19,575 nucleotides of DNA from Oceanospirillales bacterium (GCA_003232965.1 QIKG01000118.1:1-19575); one strand, 5' to 3'; positions 1 through 9,466 are shown, counted from the first letter of the stretch. The notes: generated from the letters alone by a model not told the origin. Numbers and translations are program-made.

Positions 1-1
1 C

Positions 2-718
2 CGCAAGGATGATGTTGAGCTATATAATTCACTAATACGTGCAGAGGAATCTAAAATACGCATGTATGCTGAAGAGCTTCGCGCACTAAGCATTGAAATA
101 CAAAAGCGTTCACTGACTGTTGATATGTATGGAAAGGATGTACAGGCATATTCTGTCCAGGCTGCTGTCAAGGAATCAGAGGTAAAGATATATGAGGCAA
201 CACTGAAAGGTGATAGGGCAAAAGTTGATTTAGAGCTATCAAGGCTTGAAGAGTATTCAATTAAAGCGAAGGCACTTGAATCTCAGTCAAGTTCAATAGC
301 ATCTATTGCAAATGCAGAGCAGTCAGTAAATCAGAACATCATCGAATCATACAGAGCATCTATATCTGGTTTTAGTGCAACACTTGATGCAGAAAAGGCC
401 AAGGCAGAGATACCACTTATTGCACACAGGGCAAATCTTGAGGCATATAAAACAGAGATCATGAAGATAATCGCTGATAATAAAGCTGAAGTAGATATTG
501 CTGAAGTAAATATGAAAACCGAGTCACGTAAGCAAATACTGGATAGAGAGGCGTGGAATACTGTAATCAATGCTCTAATAACGCAGATGAATACAAATGC
601 CAGGACAGGCGTAGCTGCTGGCCAGGTGTATACGTCACTTGCATCTTCAGCACTTGGCGCACAGAATACAGTTGTTAATTTGGCCCACCGCAGAGAAGAG
701 TTCCAGTCAGTACCCTAG
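2..718 (+). CDS. Coiled-coil virion-type protein, 5' end cut by window
   Basis: The reading frame is open from the first bases of the window to TAG at 716-718, so the 238 visible residues are the C-terminal part of a longer protein. The internal ATG at 62 has no ribosome-binding site and is not a believable start. The visible protein is almost entirely helical. It is rich in Ala, Glu and Lys, with Tyr recurring about every ten residues in patterns such as VQAYSVQAA and VKIYEATLKGD. This Tyr-spaced helical pattern occurs in long coiled-coil proteins encoded next to tail or ejection genes of phages. The last 50 residues (NARTGVAAGQVYTSLASSALG) lose the heptad character and become small-residue rich. 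A structural or virion-associated role is inferred from composition and from the downstream giant protein; no enzymatic motif is seen. Confidence 0.8.
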   Translation, partial: RKDDVELYNSLIRAEESKIRMYAEELRALSIEIQKRSLTVDMYGKDVQAYSVQAAVKESEVKIYEATLKGDRAKVDLELSRLEEYSIKAKALESQSSSIASIANAEQSVNQNIIESYRASISGFSATLDAEKAKAEIPLIAHRANLEAYKTEIMKIIADNKAEVDIAEVNMKTESRKQILDREAWNTVINALITQMNTNARTGVAAGQVYTSLASSALGAQNTVVNLAHRREEFQSVP

Positions 719-733
719 TTAAGGAGAAATACT

Positions 734-1780
734 ATGGCAAAACATAAATATGATGTTGAAACAGACAAGCAGATATCGGGGGCTATAGTTGCTCCAAAAG
801 ATATTAATGTCCCTCAGCCATCAAGGGGAATTGAAAGCTCAACAATAAGCCCTGATGTGGCAAGGACATTGGTCGGTGGGTCTGTTGGTCAAATAGAAGG
901 TAATGTACTCCCTTCAGATGTCAGACGGCAGAGCATAGATGGCCCTGTACAAAATATCACACCAAGCCCTGCATGGACAAGTTTTACTGGAATCGGCGGT
1001 GAAAACATATATAGAAACTCAAATGTAAACACTGATAAGTACGGCCAGGCAATATACAGTGATTCATCTTTGGGTGCCATTCCTGGTGGCCCTAGCGGAT
1101 TTGATGCTTCTATGAAACAGTATGGTGTTGGAGCCACAGGTATTGGCCCAGATGGTAATAAAACAGGAACGTACACCCCGTTCTCACAACCTATACAATC
1201 ACCTGAAATACAGCAAAAGCCCGGCGGCATTGAAGTAGCAGGGGTAAATCCTGTGGCACCAAATGCCCCCCATGGTCAGAACCAATATGGCAATGTTGGA
1301 CAGGGCGATATTGGATATCAGAGCAGCAATGATATGGCCAAGAAAATATATGGGAGCGCATATAATATCATGGAAAATCTTCCATATGGGGGCCATGGAG
1401 ACAGGGCAAAAAGGCGAAATAAGATCCTGCAGGCAAGGCAACTTATGAACGCAGGGAAAGAATATCAGAAACAGGCTAATCTTGACAGGACGTACGGGAT
1501 AGATTATTACAATGCTACAAACCCAAAGCAGAAGTCACAGATTGGTAGATATGAGGTCGTACCAGCTACTGAAGGGAGTTATGGCATCGATAATAAATTC
1601 TTGCCAGGTGATAAGCAGTATATCCTTGATACTGCTACTGGGCAGAAGGGCGGACAGCAGCAGCCAGACTACACCAGTACGGCAGAAATAAATAAGGCAT
1701 ATAATAGTGGTATTCTAAGCAAGAGTAAGGCTAGATCATTAGATGATGCACTTAAATCAAAGGGGCTGGGGATAGAGTAA
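734..1780 (+). CDS. Gly/Asn/Pro-rich phage protein, probably virion-associated
   Basis: 348 aa, ATG start behind a good SD (AAGGAG, 6 bases upstream), 15 bases after the preceding gene. Residues 1-80 and 100-195 are low-complexity, rich in Gly, Pro, Asn and Ser, and probably disordered. They flank a short conserved-looking segment SFTGIGGENIYRN (83-95). Residues about 198-255 form the only clearly helical part (MAKKIYGSAYNIMENLPY, then a basic RAKRRNKILQARQLM stretch). The C-terminus (317-348) is a second short helical module. No enzyme motif or signal peptide is seen. Its stop codon abuts the start codon of the giant polyvalent gene, so the two are probably translated together, and it may be a partner or an ejection/adaptor protein. 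I do not recognise the family. Confidence 0.85.
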   Translation: MAKHKYDVETDKQISGAIVAPKDINVPQPSRGIESSTISPDVARTLVGGSVGQIEGNVLPSDVRRQSIDGPVQNITPSPAWTSFTGIGGENIYRNSNVNTDKYGQAIYSDSSLGAIPGGPSGFDASMKQYGVGATGIGPDGNKTGTYTPFSQPIQSPEIQQKPGGIEVAGVNPVAPNAPHGQNQYGNVGQGDIGYQSSNDMAKKIYGSAYNIMENLPYGGHGDRAKRRNKILQARQLMNAGKEYQKQANLDRTYGIDYYNATNPKQKSQIGRYEVVPATEGSYGIDNKFLPGDKQYILDTATGQKGGQQQPDYTSTAEINKAYNSGILSKSKARSLDDALKSKGLGIE

Positions 1781-4700
1781 ATGCCGAATGGTATAGAAAA
1801 TTCACCAGTAGGTCAGAACAGGTATGATTTCCTTGATGATAAGTCACCTGAAATGGTTGGAGGGAAAGACCAGGGCATAGTTCAGCCTGTAAAATATGAC
1901 TTTCTTGATAAAAGCTCGCCAGAGATGGTTGGGCAGGTTTCTCCGACTGTAAAAAACAATGGTGGTCAAACTCCAATACAGGGGGTAAATGACTATGTTA
2001 TGGGGAACCTTGATTCTGGGCAGATCAATACAGCAAGGAATTTCAAAAAAAATGCAGTAAACGATACTGTAGTAAATAAAACAGGCATAGAAGGGGGCCA
2101 ACAGGTAAATAAATACACTCCATTGGAGGCGCTTAGTGATATAGGCAAGGTAATCGCTGATACTCCAGAAATGGCTGCTGCGAGCATTGTGAGGGCCTAT
2201 GAGGGCGATAAACCAAGTTTTGAAGGGGCAGGGATATCCGGGGCCATAAAAGAGAATGCACGTAAACTTACTAAAAGGAGGCGGGCCGAAGCAAGCAAAA
2301 GGGCATCAAGGGGAGAAACCCTGCTTGGCGTTAGTCCGCAGGACGTAGAATCTGCGAGACAAAGCACTGGTTTTTCTGGTGTATCTGCTGTATCTGCTCT
2401 TGTATCAGGAATAGGTACAACAGCGTTACTCGAGAATCCTATAGCCGGTTATGCGGCAGGTGCTGCGACTTCTGGCATCCTTGCACAAAGGATGCAGGCA
2501 AATTCATTCCTAACAAATGCCATTGGGTCAATAAGTGATGCCGTAGAGGAACAGACAGGCGTTAAGTTAACGCCAAAGCAAAAACGTGAAGCATCAAAGT
2601 TGATAAGGGATGAGGCAAACGCTTCTGGATGGTGGGAAGCAATCCCTGAGGCAATTGGGAATGTTGCTGGATTTAGAATAATACGCGGCCCTGTAGGCGC
2701 TGTAGCAGAAAAAATAGCAACTAAAGTCCTTGGCAAGAAGGCGGGTAAATCTATTGCTGGTAGAGCAATTGGGAAGCTTGCGAAATTGTACGGTGTTGAG
2801 GTTGCTACAGAAACCGTAACGCAGGTTGGGCAGAAAAATGTAGATGTTGCTACCGGCATTGATCCTGGAGCAAAAAGGTCATTCACCTCCCCGTCTGATG
2901 TATATAAGTCACTTAAAGAAGTGTTGCCATCAACATTAATACTTACAACACTTATGGGTGGCGGCGTTGGTGCCGGATCAGTTGCGTACAACAAATTAAA
3001 GGAATCAGGAACAGGAATAACTAATGCCAATGCTGACGTAACAGACAGTACAGGTATGTATAAAGATGAGCAGAAAATAGCCGATAGTTTGCAGAAGGTA
3101 ATAGACGATCCAAAAGCAACAACTGCACAAAAAGACGACGCCTATAATGGGATTGGAGTATTAAAAAACCAGGTTGCAAAAAGAGCGGCAAAGAATGATC
3201 AGCAGACAGCTGGGAATAGCACAGTAGAAGATTTAGACGCTGAATTTAAGATGTACGAAGACAAATCAATGCAGGATGCAAATATAAACCCTGAAGAAGT
3301 GAATGCCCTTAAAAACTCACTGAAAATAATGAATGATCCGAATACAACTACAGAGCAAAGGGATCAGGCTGGGTCATATATTGATTCATTGAAGTCTATT
3401 ATTAAGCAGAGGAACATACAGCAGGAACAGGATATAACTGCTGAGGTAGATCGAATAAATAATTTAGATGCACAGCAGCAGCAGGGCCTTGCAACAGCAA
3501 ACGAGGATCTTGCTAAGAAGGTTTCTGATGCAAAAAAATCTATTGATGATGCTAAAAATGAAATATCTCAGCCATTACCAGTGAAAGACGTTCCTGTGGC
3601 TGAGGATGCCTCTAAGCAAAGTAGAGCAAAGGCGCAGCCAGAGATAAAACAAAAGCTTACCGTGCAGTTAAGAAAAGAGATCGAGAAGGCAGGGAATGTA
3701 TTAAGTGATCCATCATCTACTGAGGTAGAGAGGGATAACGCAAGGAATGCAATTGATATTGCAAGGAATGCCGTTAGTGATAATGCTGTGACTAGTGCAA
3801 GTGTCCAGCCTGTAACTGGTGAGAACGTAAGCCAGTACAGGACACTGGCAGAAGATTCAATAAAAACAATTAATAACCCTGAAGCATCGAAAGATGAAAA
3901 AACGCAGGCTACAGAGAAACTCGCGCTGGTACAGTCTGCAATTTCAAAAGAAGACAACAAGAACTCAAGGCTGATTAATTCAGATATTGCCAGTCTGTAC
4001 GGGAAAGAACTAAAAAAAGCAAATAAGATAATTACAGGCAAGAAATCAACTGAGGTTCAAAAAGATAATGCAAGAAAGCGTGTAGATGAGATCCAAAGGC
4101 AAATTAGTAAGCTACCTGCAAAGGTTGCCGGCAAGACTAAAAAAGAGGCGGCAAAAGAAGAGCAGAATGTAGCCACCAGCAACAGGAAGAATGTAGTTTA
4201 TGATGCCAATAACAAGCCGCATAACGTAACCTACGAGGTTGTAGAGGCCGATACAATGGATGCGTCAGTTAAGAAGGATGAAAGCCAGTACAGGAACCGT
4301 GAAGATGCGGCACTGAAGGCGCAGGTTAGTGAAATAAGTAAGAACCTTATATTTGATCTAGTTGGCCCATCCCCAACCATGGGACTTGGTGCGCCAGTTG
4401 AAGCAGATAATGGGAAAATAACTGCTGGGAATGGAAGGCTGCTTGCAATCATAGATGCTTACAGGAATGGAAGAGCGGGGGAATATAAGAAAAAACTACT
4501 TGATACAGTTGAATCTTTAGGTATAGACCCAGCTGTAGTTGCTGGAATGAAGAATCCAATTCTAAGGAGAAGGCTTGACCCTGGCGCTGACGTCAGTGCA
4601 TTGGCCAAACTCTCAAACGAAGAAGGCCCGGCATCTATGCCTGCGGTTGATCAGGCAAAAGTTGATGCTGAAAGGGTCGGCGATGTAGGTTCGATACTTA

Positions 4701-7700
4701 AAACAAAGAAGTCAGGCGGACTGACCACTGAATCAAAAGTTGAGATAGCAAAAAGGATCATAGCCAACACTCCAACAGCAAGGCGCGGTTCATTCATGGA
4801 CAAGGACGGAAGGCTTAGCCAGGAAGGCGAGAGGAGGGTAAATAATGCTATCTTACAATCTGCTTATGGTGATACATCGATACTTTCAAGGCTGACAGAA
4901 TCAGTAAACAATGACCTGAAGAATATCGGCACTGCACTATTAAATGCTTCGCCTAAAGTTGCCAAAATGAGAAAGGGGATTGGAGATGGGAAACTGTATC
5001 CAGCAGACTTCATCGAGGATCTTGTACAGGCTGTAGAGGTTGTAAATGAGATAAGGAATAAAGGGCAGGACATAAACGAGTTCCTTAGCCAACAGGATTC
5101 TTTCAACAAGATCGATCCTTCAACTGAAGCGCTCATCAGGTTTATGGATAAAAATGTTGGGAATAAGGGGGTAATCACAGATTTATTAGTAAACTACACC
5201 AAGATGCTAGAAACATATGGAGACCCAAACCAGAGGGGTATATTCGAGCAGGATGCTCCAACAACGATGGAGGTACTTAACCGTGCAATCAGCAAAACTG
5301 AAACGACTAAACAAGAGAGTAAAAAACAGCAACCAAAGCCACAGAAAGGCAATGAACCAGGCGCTAAAGAAAGCAAAAAGAAAGAAACCAATGTAGATTT
5401 GCTTGGTGATAATACGCAGGCTGCTCAGAAAATTGCAGATGCTCAGCGCAGTGCTGGTGAAAAACTAAGCCCATCAGGCGAGCAGCCTGCACTGGTACAG
5501 AAGGGTGACGAGTTATTCGCCAGCAATGGGAAGCTTGAAAAAGATTTATTCGATGGGATAAATCCTCCAAAAGAGAATAACAACATAGACAGTTCAGGGG
5601 TATGGACTGGTGAAATAGCTGGTGAGAAATCAAGCATAGACGTGAACCCAAGCGAGGATCAGATCAATGCTGACAATTACCTAAAGGCACCGATCCTGCT
5701 GAATGGCCTGAAAATCACAGTTGAGAACCCTGCCGGGACAAAGAGGAAGGCAGAGTGGCCTAAGCTAAAGGATCATTATGGCGACATAAAGAGAACTGAA
5801 GGAGCAGACGGAGAAGGTGTTGATGTATTTATACGCAACGGCTCAACTAAGGCAGAACTTGAGGCGGGCGATGTATATGTTATAGACCAGATGAATAAAG
5901 ACGGTTCTTTTGATGAACACAAGGTCGTCCTTGGTGCAAAAAGTAGCTCAAATGCAAAGTCAATATATAAAAGGAACTATAGTAAGGGATGGAAAGGCGG
6001 CGGCAAAGTAACAAAATTTACATGGGATGAGTTCAAAGGATGGGTCAAGAGTGCTGTTAATACAACTAAGCCGGCATCGCTCGAACCACCTGCTCTATCG
6101 CGTAGTTCAATAAAATCAACCGGATCAACTGTTGCTGATGTTGAAGGGTGGCTAAAAAAACCAATTGGCAGTCTAGCCAAGTGGGTAAAAGTTGAGATCG
6201 TGCAGGACGTTAGCAGCCTTCCGATAGATAATGCGCCATCCGATACAAGAGGAGTGCTTCATAGTGGGACTGTCTATATAGTAGCTGACAATGTTACTAA
6301 GTCAGATGTCCAGACGGTTCTAGCCCACGAAGCTGTCGGGCATCTCGGTCTTGAGAGGCTTCTTGGCAATGATTCCTTTAACCAACTTGTTAAGCAAGTT
6401 CAGTCAATGAAAAAGACTGGGAATAAACGTGTAGCAAGAATTGTCGATAATCTAAAAAAGAATTACGTCGATGAGAATGGCAATTACTCATTAGATGAGA
6501 AACAGGAATCAAGGGAAATACTCGCCCACCTTGCTGAAAAACATAAGGGCTTAATGGTTGTCCGTAGAATTAAAATAGCAATAAAGAAATGGCTTGCCAG
6601 GAACGGATTCTTGAATATTGATGATGTTTATATAGATTCACTAATTGTCAGGGCTGCGCAGATTACGCAGAATAATTACAGCGGGTTCGCTGATAAAAAC
6701 GGACGATTAGAACCAGCATACAGCAGAGCATCTGTGGCAGACGAATCAGCAGAGGACAAAGGAAGCCAGGACGATGCTTTTTACTATGGGATAAGGGACA
6801 AGAAAAATGCAAGAACAAAGGCATCTATATTTTTCAGAAAATGGTTCTATGCAAACGGGAATCTTCCTGAAGCAATAGCAAAAGATAAAATGTCAATGAA
6901 CCAGTCAATCAATGCGGCTGAACTTGAGATAGAAAATCTGAACGAGGCGCTAAGACATGTAGCAAAACCAGAGGGGTTGATTAACGCAGGCGGGATGAGG
7001 CAAATGGATATCGCGCTTAAAGGCGACATTGAAGCAGCTAAGGGGCTACCACAAAAAGTTAGGGATGTCATTGGCATGATGAGAACGCGCATCCGTGGGT
7101 ATTCATCTATGTATGCTGATGCACTACAGGCTGAGGTAGATATGCTTCAAGACGGTAATGAGAGAGAGGCAAGGCAAGAACTAGTTAATAAAATACGTGA
7201 GAATACATCTTACTCCCATAGGTCATATCGGGTATTTGATTCTGATAACTGGTCTGATAAGGTGTCAGAGAAGGTAATTGATGAAGCATATAATTATCTC
7301 GTTTTGCAATATATTGATTCAGGAAACAGCACTGAAAGATCATCTGTACTTGCTAGGAACACAATAAGAAGCCTTATAAATAGGGATTCTAAAACAGAAA
7401 CTACGGAAGGTAAACTGGGCAGAAAAGACCTTAGCATCCTAATGAAGAAAAAAGATATTGCGCCTGAAATACGAGCTTTAATGGGTGAGTATATCAATGA
7501 TCCATTCGTCACGTTTAGTAAAACAGCTACGAAACAATCTAAGCTGGTATTTAAGGATCAGTTTCTAAAGTCTATTTTAGAGAATGGAGACGGAGTTATT
7601 TTCTTCAAAGCAAAGGATGCACCAGATGGATCATATGTGAAGATAGCAGGTAAAAACGACAAAGCATTTGCTCCCTTGAACGGGTGGGTTACAACTCCAG

Positions 7701-9466
7701 AAATTGCAGATGCTTTTACAGACCAGTTATCACCTAAAGCAATGGGCGATATATATAGAACAATAGTCAAATACAATGGGCTGATAAAGTCAGGTAAAAC
7801 TATTTGGAGCCCAACGACGCAATCAAGGAACTTCCTTTCTGCATTCTTTTTCAATGTACTAAGCCTGCGAAACCCATTTCTTGGAATAGGGGATGCTTTA
7901 AACCACTTTCCATCATATGCAAAAAGTGAGAAGGCATGGTCTGACTACCAGATTTTCTTAGTTGAAAAGGGGGTATTGGCTGACTCACCCTATTCTGCTG
8001 AGCAGGCAAGGAGCCTAGAAGATTTTGCCAGCAACTATGAAGGTGGCAAATACAATACATTAGATGCAATAGTAAACTTTGCTATCAAATCATCTAGAAA
8101 AGCGACATCAATCTATAGCTTTAGTGACGATGTCCATAAGCAGGTAGCATTTAATGGTGAAATGAAAATGTTACTTAATGTTGAGGGCGCACCAGAAGGC
8201 GTGACCTATAAAAATTGGTGGGACCATCGTGATGATCCGCAGGTTGCAAAAATAATCGACATGGCCGCAGAACGCGTCAGAAATACTGTCCCTACATATT
8301 CAATGGTTGGGAAAGCTGCCAATAACTTACGGGTATGGCCTGTAGTTGCCCCCTTTATATCTTTTGCATCTGAAGCAATCCGAACTGTAGTTAATACAGT
8401 AAATTACGCAGCATCTGATCTTAAAAGCAATAACTCAAAAAGACGGGCAATGGGGGCTAGAAGAGTTGCAGGTCTTGCCGTTTCTGCTGCAATGTTTCAG
8501 GTAGCGCAGACGCTATCATTCGCTATGTTTGACATAGATGATGACGAAGAAGAAGCCATACGAAAATCTGCTGCGCCGTGGAGCGCAAACGCGAATATGT
8601 TTTATCTTGGACAAGATGAATTTGGGAGAAGCAAAACTCTCGACTTATCTTTTCTTGATCCATACAACCAGTGGAAGCGATGGTTTATTGCAGCAACACG
8701 CGATATCCCCGCTGGTGATGCAGCCATTGAATCAATAAAAGAGATAGCATCACCATTCTTGGGAGCTGACATGGCTGCATCAGCACTTATGGAGGCATAC
8801 CAGAATAAGAAAGCTACGGGCGGAAAGATATACAGCCTGACAGACCCAGAAGCAGATAAGGCTCTGGCCATTGTCAAGCATGTCGGGAAAGCAATACAGC
8901 CTGGCTTCATGGGGAATATACAAAGATTTATGCGTGCTACCAGTGGCGATGTTGATGTCTCAGGCAAGAAATACTCTGTCGCTGATGAGTCTGTTGCCCT
9001 ATTAGGATTTAGAGTTAGTACGGTAGACCCATATATATCACTGAGTTTCAAGGCATCTGAGTTTATACGCATGAAGCGCGATGCCAGCAGCTCGTTTTCA
9101 AAGAAGATAATTACGCAGGACGATATGAGCGAGAGAGAATTGGTGTCAGCATACAGGCAGTTTGAAAAGGCTCGCAGAAATGAGTATAGAGATCTGATTT
9201 CAATGGTTAAAGCAACCGATGCTACAGGGCTTGGTCGCATGAGGGCTGCACAAGCAATGAGAGGCGGCGGAGTTGCTAAGAGGGAGATTGCGCTGATCCT
9301 GCGCGGCAGGATACCTAGATGGAGCCCAGGGAAGACATTTATGAAACGCGCTATTGACCGTATACGAAACATAAACCAGGACCCTGAAACCCTGCGCAGG
9401 CGTTTATACAACCTAAGGAAAAGGCGTGCTGAGCTGGTTAGGTTAAGTCGGCAGGCCAAGGGATAG
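1781..9466 (+). CDS. Giant polyvalent protein: helical repeats, DdrB/ParB-like, pyrophosphatase-like, zincin, LPD-type C-terminus
   Basis: 2561 aa in one uninterrupted frame; its ATG directly follows the upstream TAA. Domains seen, in order: doubled YDFLD..SPEMVG motif (15-27 and 39-51); Gly/Ala-rich hydrophobic segments (about 196-240 and 382-399); five degenerate helical repeats of about 40 residues (430-778); a DdrB/ParB-like domain (about 801-1175) with the ParB-type motif TAGNGR at 881-886; a charged linker; an inorganic-pyrophosphatase-like domain (about 1303-1422) with DGEGVDVF at 1343-1350; a zincin metallopeptidase domain (about 1463-1610) with HEAVGH at 1516-1521 and a likely third ligand Glu1579 (EILAHLAE); a long C-terminal region resembling large polyvalent protein-associated domains (LPD38-like, about 1700-2560) with hydrophobic segments near 2017-2040 and 2229-2250 and an Arg-rich tail. 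Such proteins are known in phages and conjugative elements, and are thought to enter the cell with the DNA and counter host defences. The domain names come from memory of those families. Confidence 0.93.
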   Translation: MPNGIENSPVGQNRYDFLDDKSPEMVGGKDQGIVQPVKYDFLDKSSPEMVGQVSPTVKNNGGQTPIQGVNDYVMGNLDSGQINTARNFKKNAVNDTVVNKTGIEGGQQVNKYTPLEALSDIGKVIADTPEMAAASIVRAYEGDKPSFEGAGISGAIKENARKLTKRRRAEASKRASRGETLLGVSPQDVESARQSTGFSGVSAVSALVSGIGTTALLENPIAGYAAGAATSGILAQRMQANSFLTNAIGSISDAVEEQTGVKLTPKQKREASKLIRDEANASGWWEAIPEAIGNVAGFRIIRGPVGAVAEKIATKVLGKKAGKSIAGRAIGKLAKLYGVEVATETVTQVGQKNVDVATGIDPGAKRSFTSPSDVYKSLKEVLPSTLILTTLMGGGVGAGSVAYNKLKESGTGITNANADVTDSTGMYKDEQKIADSLQKVIDDPKATTAQKDDAYNGIGVLKNQVAKRAAKNDQQTAGNSTVEDLDAEFKMYEDKSMQDANINPEEVNALKNSLKIMNDPNTTTEQRDQAGSYIDSLKSIIKQRNIQQEQDITAEVDRINNLDAQQQQGLATANEDLAKKVSDAKKSIDDAKNEISQPLPVKDVPVAEDASKQSRAKAQPEIKQKLTVQLRKEIEKAGNVLSDPSSTEVERDNARNAIDIARNAVSDNAVTSASVQPVTGENVSQYRTLAEDSIKTINNPEASKDEKTQATEKLALVQSAISKEDNKNSRLINSDIASLYGKELKKANKIITGKKSTEVQKDNARKRVDEIQRQISKLPAKVAGKTKKEAAKEEQNVATSNRKNVVYDANNKPHNVTYEVVEADTMDASVKKDESQYRNREDAALKAQVSEISKNLIFDLVGPSPTMGLGAPVEADNGKITAGNGRLLAIIDAYRNGRAGEYKKKLLDTVESLGIDPAVVAGMKNPILRRRLDPGADVSALAKLSNEEGPASMPAVDQAKVDAERVGDVGSILKTKKSGGLTTESKVEIAKRIIANTPTARRGSFMDKDGRLSQEGERRVNNAILQSAYGDTSILSRLTESVNNDLKNIGTALLNASPKVAKMRKGIGDGKLYPADFIEDLVQAVEVVNEIRNKGQDINEFLSQQDSFNKIDPSTEALIRFMDKNVGNKGVITDLLVNYTKMLETYGDPNQRGIFEQDAPTTMEVLNRAISKTETTKQESKKQQPKPQKGNEPGAKESKKKETNVDLLGDNTQAAQKIADAQRSAGEKLSPSGEQPALVQKGDELFASNGKLEKDLFDGINPPKENNNIDSSGVWTGEIAGEKSSIDVNPSEDQINADNYLKAPILLNGLKITVENPAGTKRKAEWPKLKDHYGDIKRTEGADGEGVDVFIRNGSTKAELEAGDVYVIDQMNKDGSFDEHKVVLGAKSSSNAKSIYKRNYSKGWKGGGKVTKFTWDEFKGWVKSAVNTTKPASLEPPALSRSSIKSTGSTVADVEGWLKKPIGSLAKWVKVEIVQDVSSLPIDNAPSDTRGVLHSGTVYIVADNVTKSDVQTVLAHEAVGHLGLERLLGNDSFNQLVKQVQSMKKTGNKRVARIVDNLKKNYVDENGNYSLDEKQESREILAHLAEKHKGLMVVRRIKIAIKKWLARNGFLNIDDVYIDSLIVRAAQITQNNYSGFADKNGRLEPAYSRASVADESAEDKGSQDDAFYYGIRDKKNARTKASIFFRKWFYANGNLPEAIAKDKMSMNQSINAAELEIENLNEALRHVAKPEGLINAGGMRQMDIALKGDIEAAKGLPQKVRDVIGMMRTRIRGYSSMYADALQAEVDMLQDGNEREARQELVNKIRENTSYSHRSYRVFDSDNWSDKVSEKVIDEAYNYLVLQYIDSGNSTERSSVLARNTIRSLINRDSKTETTEGKLGRKDLSILMKKKDIAPEIRALMGEYINDPFVTFSKTATKQSKLVFKDQFLKSILENGDGVIFFKAKDAPDGSYVKIAGKNDKAFAPLNGWVTTPEIADAFTDQLSPKAMGDIYRTIVKYNGLIKSGKTIWSPTTQSRNFLSAFFFNVLSLRNPFLGIGDALNHFPSYAKSEKAWSDYQIFLVEKGVLADSPYSAEQARSLEDFASNYEGGKYNTLDAIVNFAIKSSRKATSIYSFSDDVHKQVAFNGEMKMLLNVEGAPEGVTYKNWWDHRDDPQVAKIIDMAAERVRNTVPTYSMVGKAANNLRVWPVVAPFISFASEAIRTVVNTVNYAASDLKSNNSKRRAMGARRVAGLAVSAAMFQVAQTLSFAMFDIDDDEEEAIRKSAAPWSANANMFYLGQDEFGRSKTLDLSFLDPYNQWKRWFIAATRDIPAGDAAIESIKEIASPFLGADMAASALMEAYQNKKATGGKIYSLTDPEADKALAIVKHVGKAIQPGFMGNIQRFMRATSGDVDVSGKKYSVADESVALLGFRVSTVDPYISLSFKASEFIRMKRDASSSFSKKIITQDDMSERELVSAYRQFEKARRNEYRDLISMVKATDATGLGRMRAAQAMRGGGVAKREIALILRGRIPRWSPGKTFMKRAIDRIRNINQDPETLRRRLYNLRKRRAELVRLSRQAKG
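1823..1933 (+). repeat. Doubled YDFLD/SPEMVG motif at N-terminus of giant protein
   Basis: Residues 15-27 (YDFLDDKSPEMVG) and 39-51 (YDFLDKSSPEMVG) are near-identical, differing at two residues. They are separated by an 11-residue Gly/Gln/Val linker. The codons differ at many third positions, so the amino-acid sequence rather than the DNA has been conserved. This suggests a short linear binding motif in an otherwise disordered N-terminus. Confidence 0.85.
3068..4114 (+). repeat. Five degenerate ~40-residue helical repeats inside giant protein
   Basis: Within residues 430-778, five units share a pattern: a helix, then a turn of the type (D/N)-P-x-x-(S/T)-T, then (E/Q)-(K/R)-D-x-A and a second helix. 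The turn prolines are at residues 444 (IDDPKATTAQKDDA), 520 (MNDPNTTTEQRDQA), 644 (LSDPSSTEVERDNA) and 700 (INNPEASKDEKTQA). The fifth unit has lost the proline (ITGKKSTEVQKDNA, about 750-763). Spacing between the units is irregular (50-125 residues), with Gln-rich linkers. Each unit probably folds as a helical hairpin. Confidence 0.75.

Noticed and set aside
62..64. ATG at 62 as the start of the first gene
   Set aside because: The frame stays open to the window edge with the same helical composition, and no ribosome-binding site precedes this ATG.
2449..3030. 193-codon open frame on the minus strand
   Set aside because: Antisense to the giant gene, with a Ser/Pro/Ala composition typical of a shadow frame.
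8602..9459. 285-codon open frame on the minus strand inside the giant gene
   Set aside because: It lies opposite a well-supported coding frame, has no ribosome-binding site or sensible domains, and its composition is that expected of an antisense shadow.
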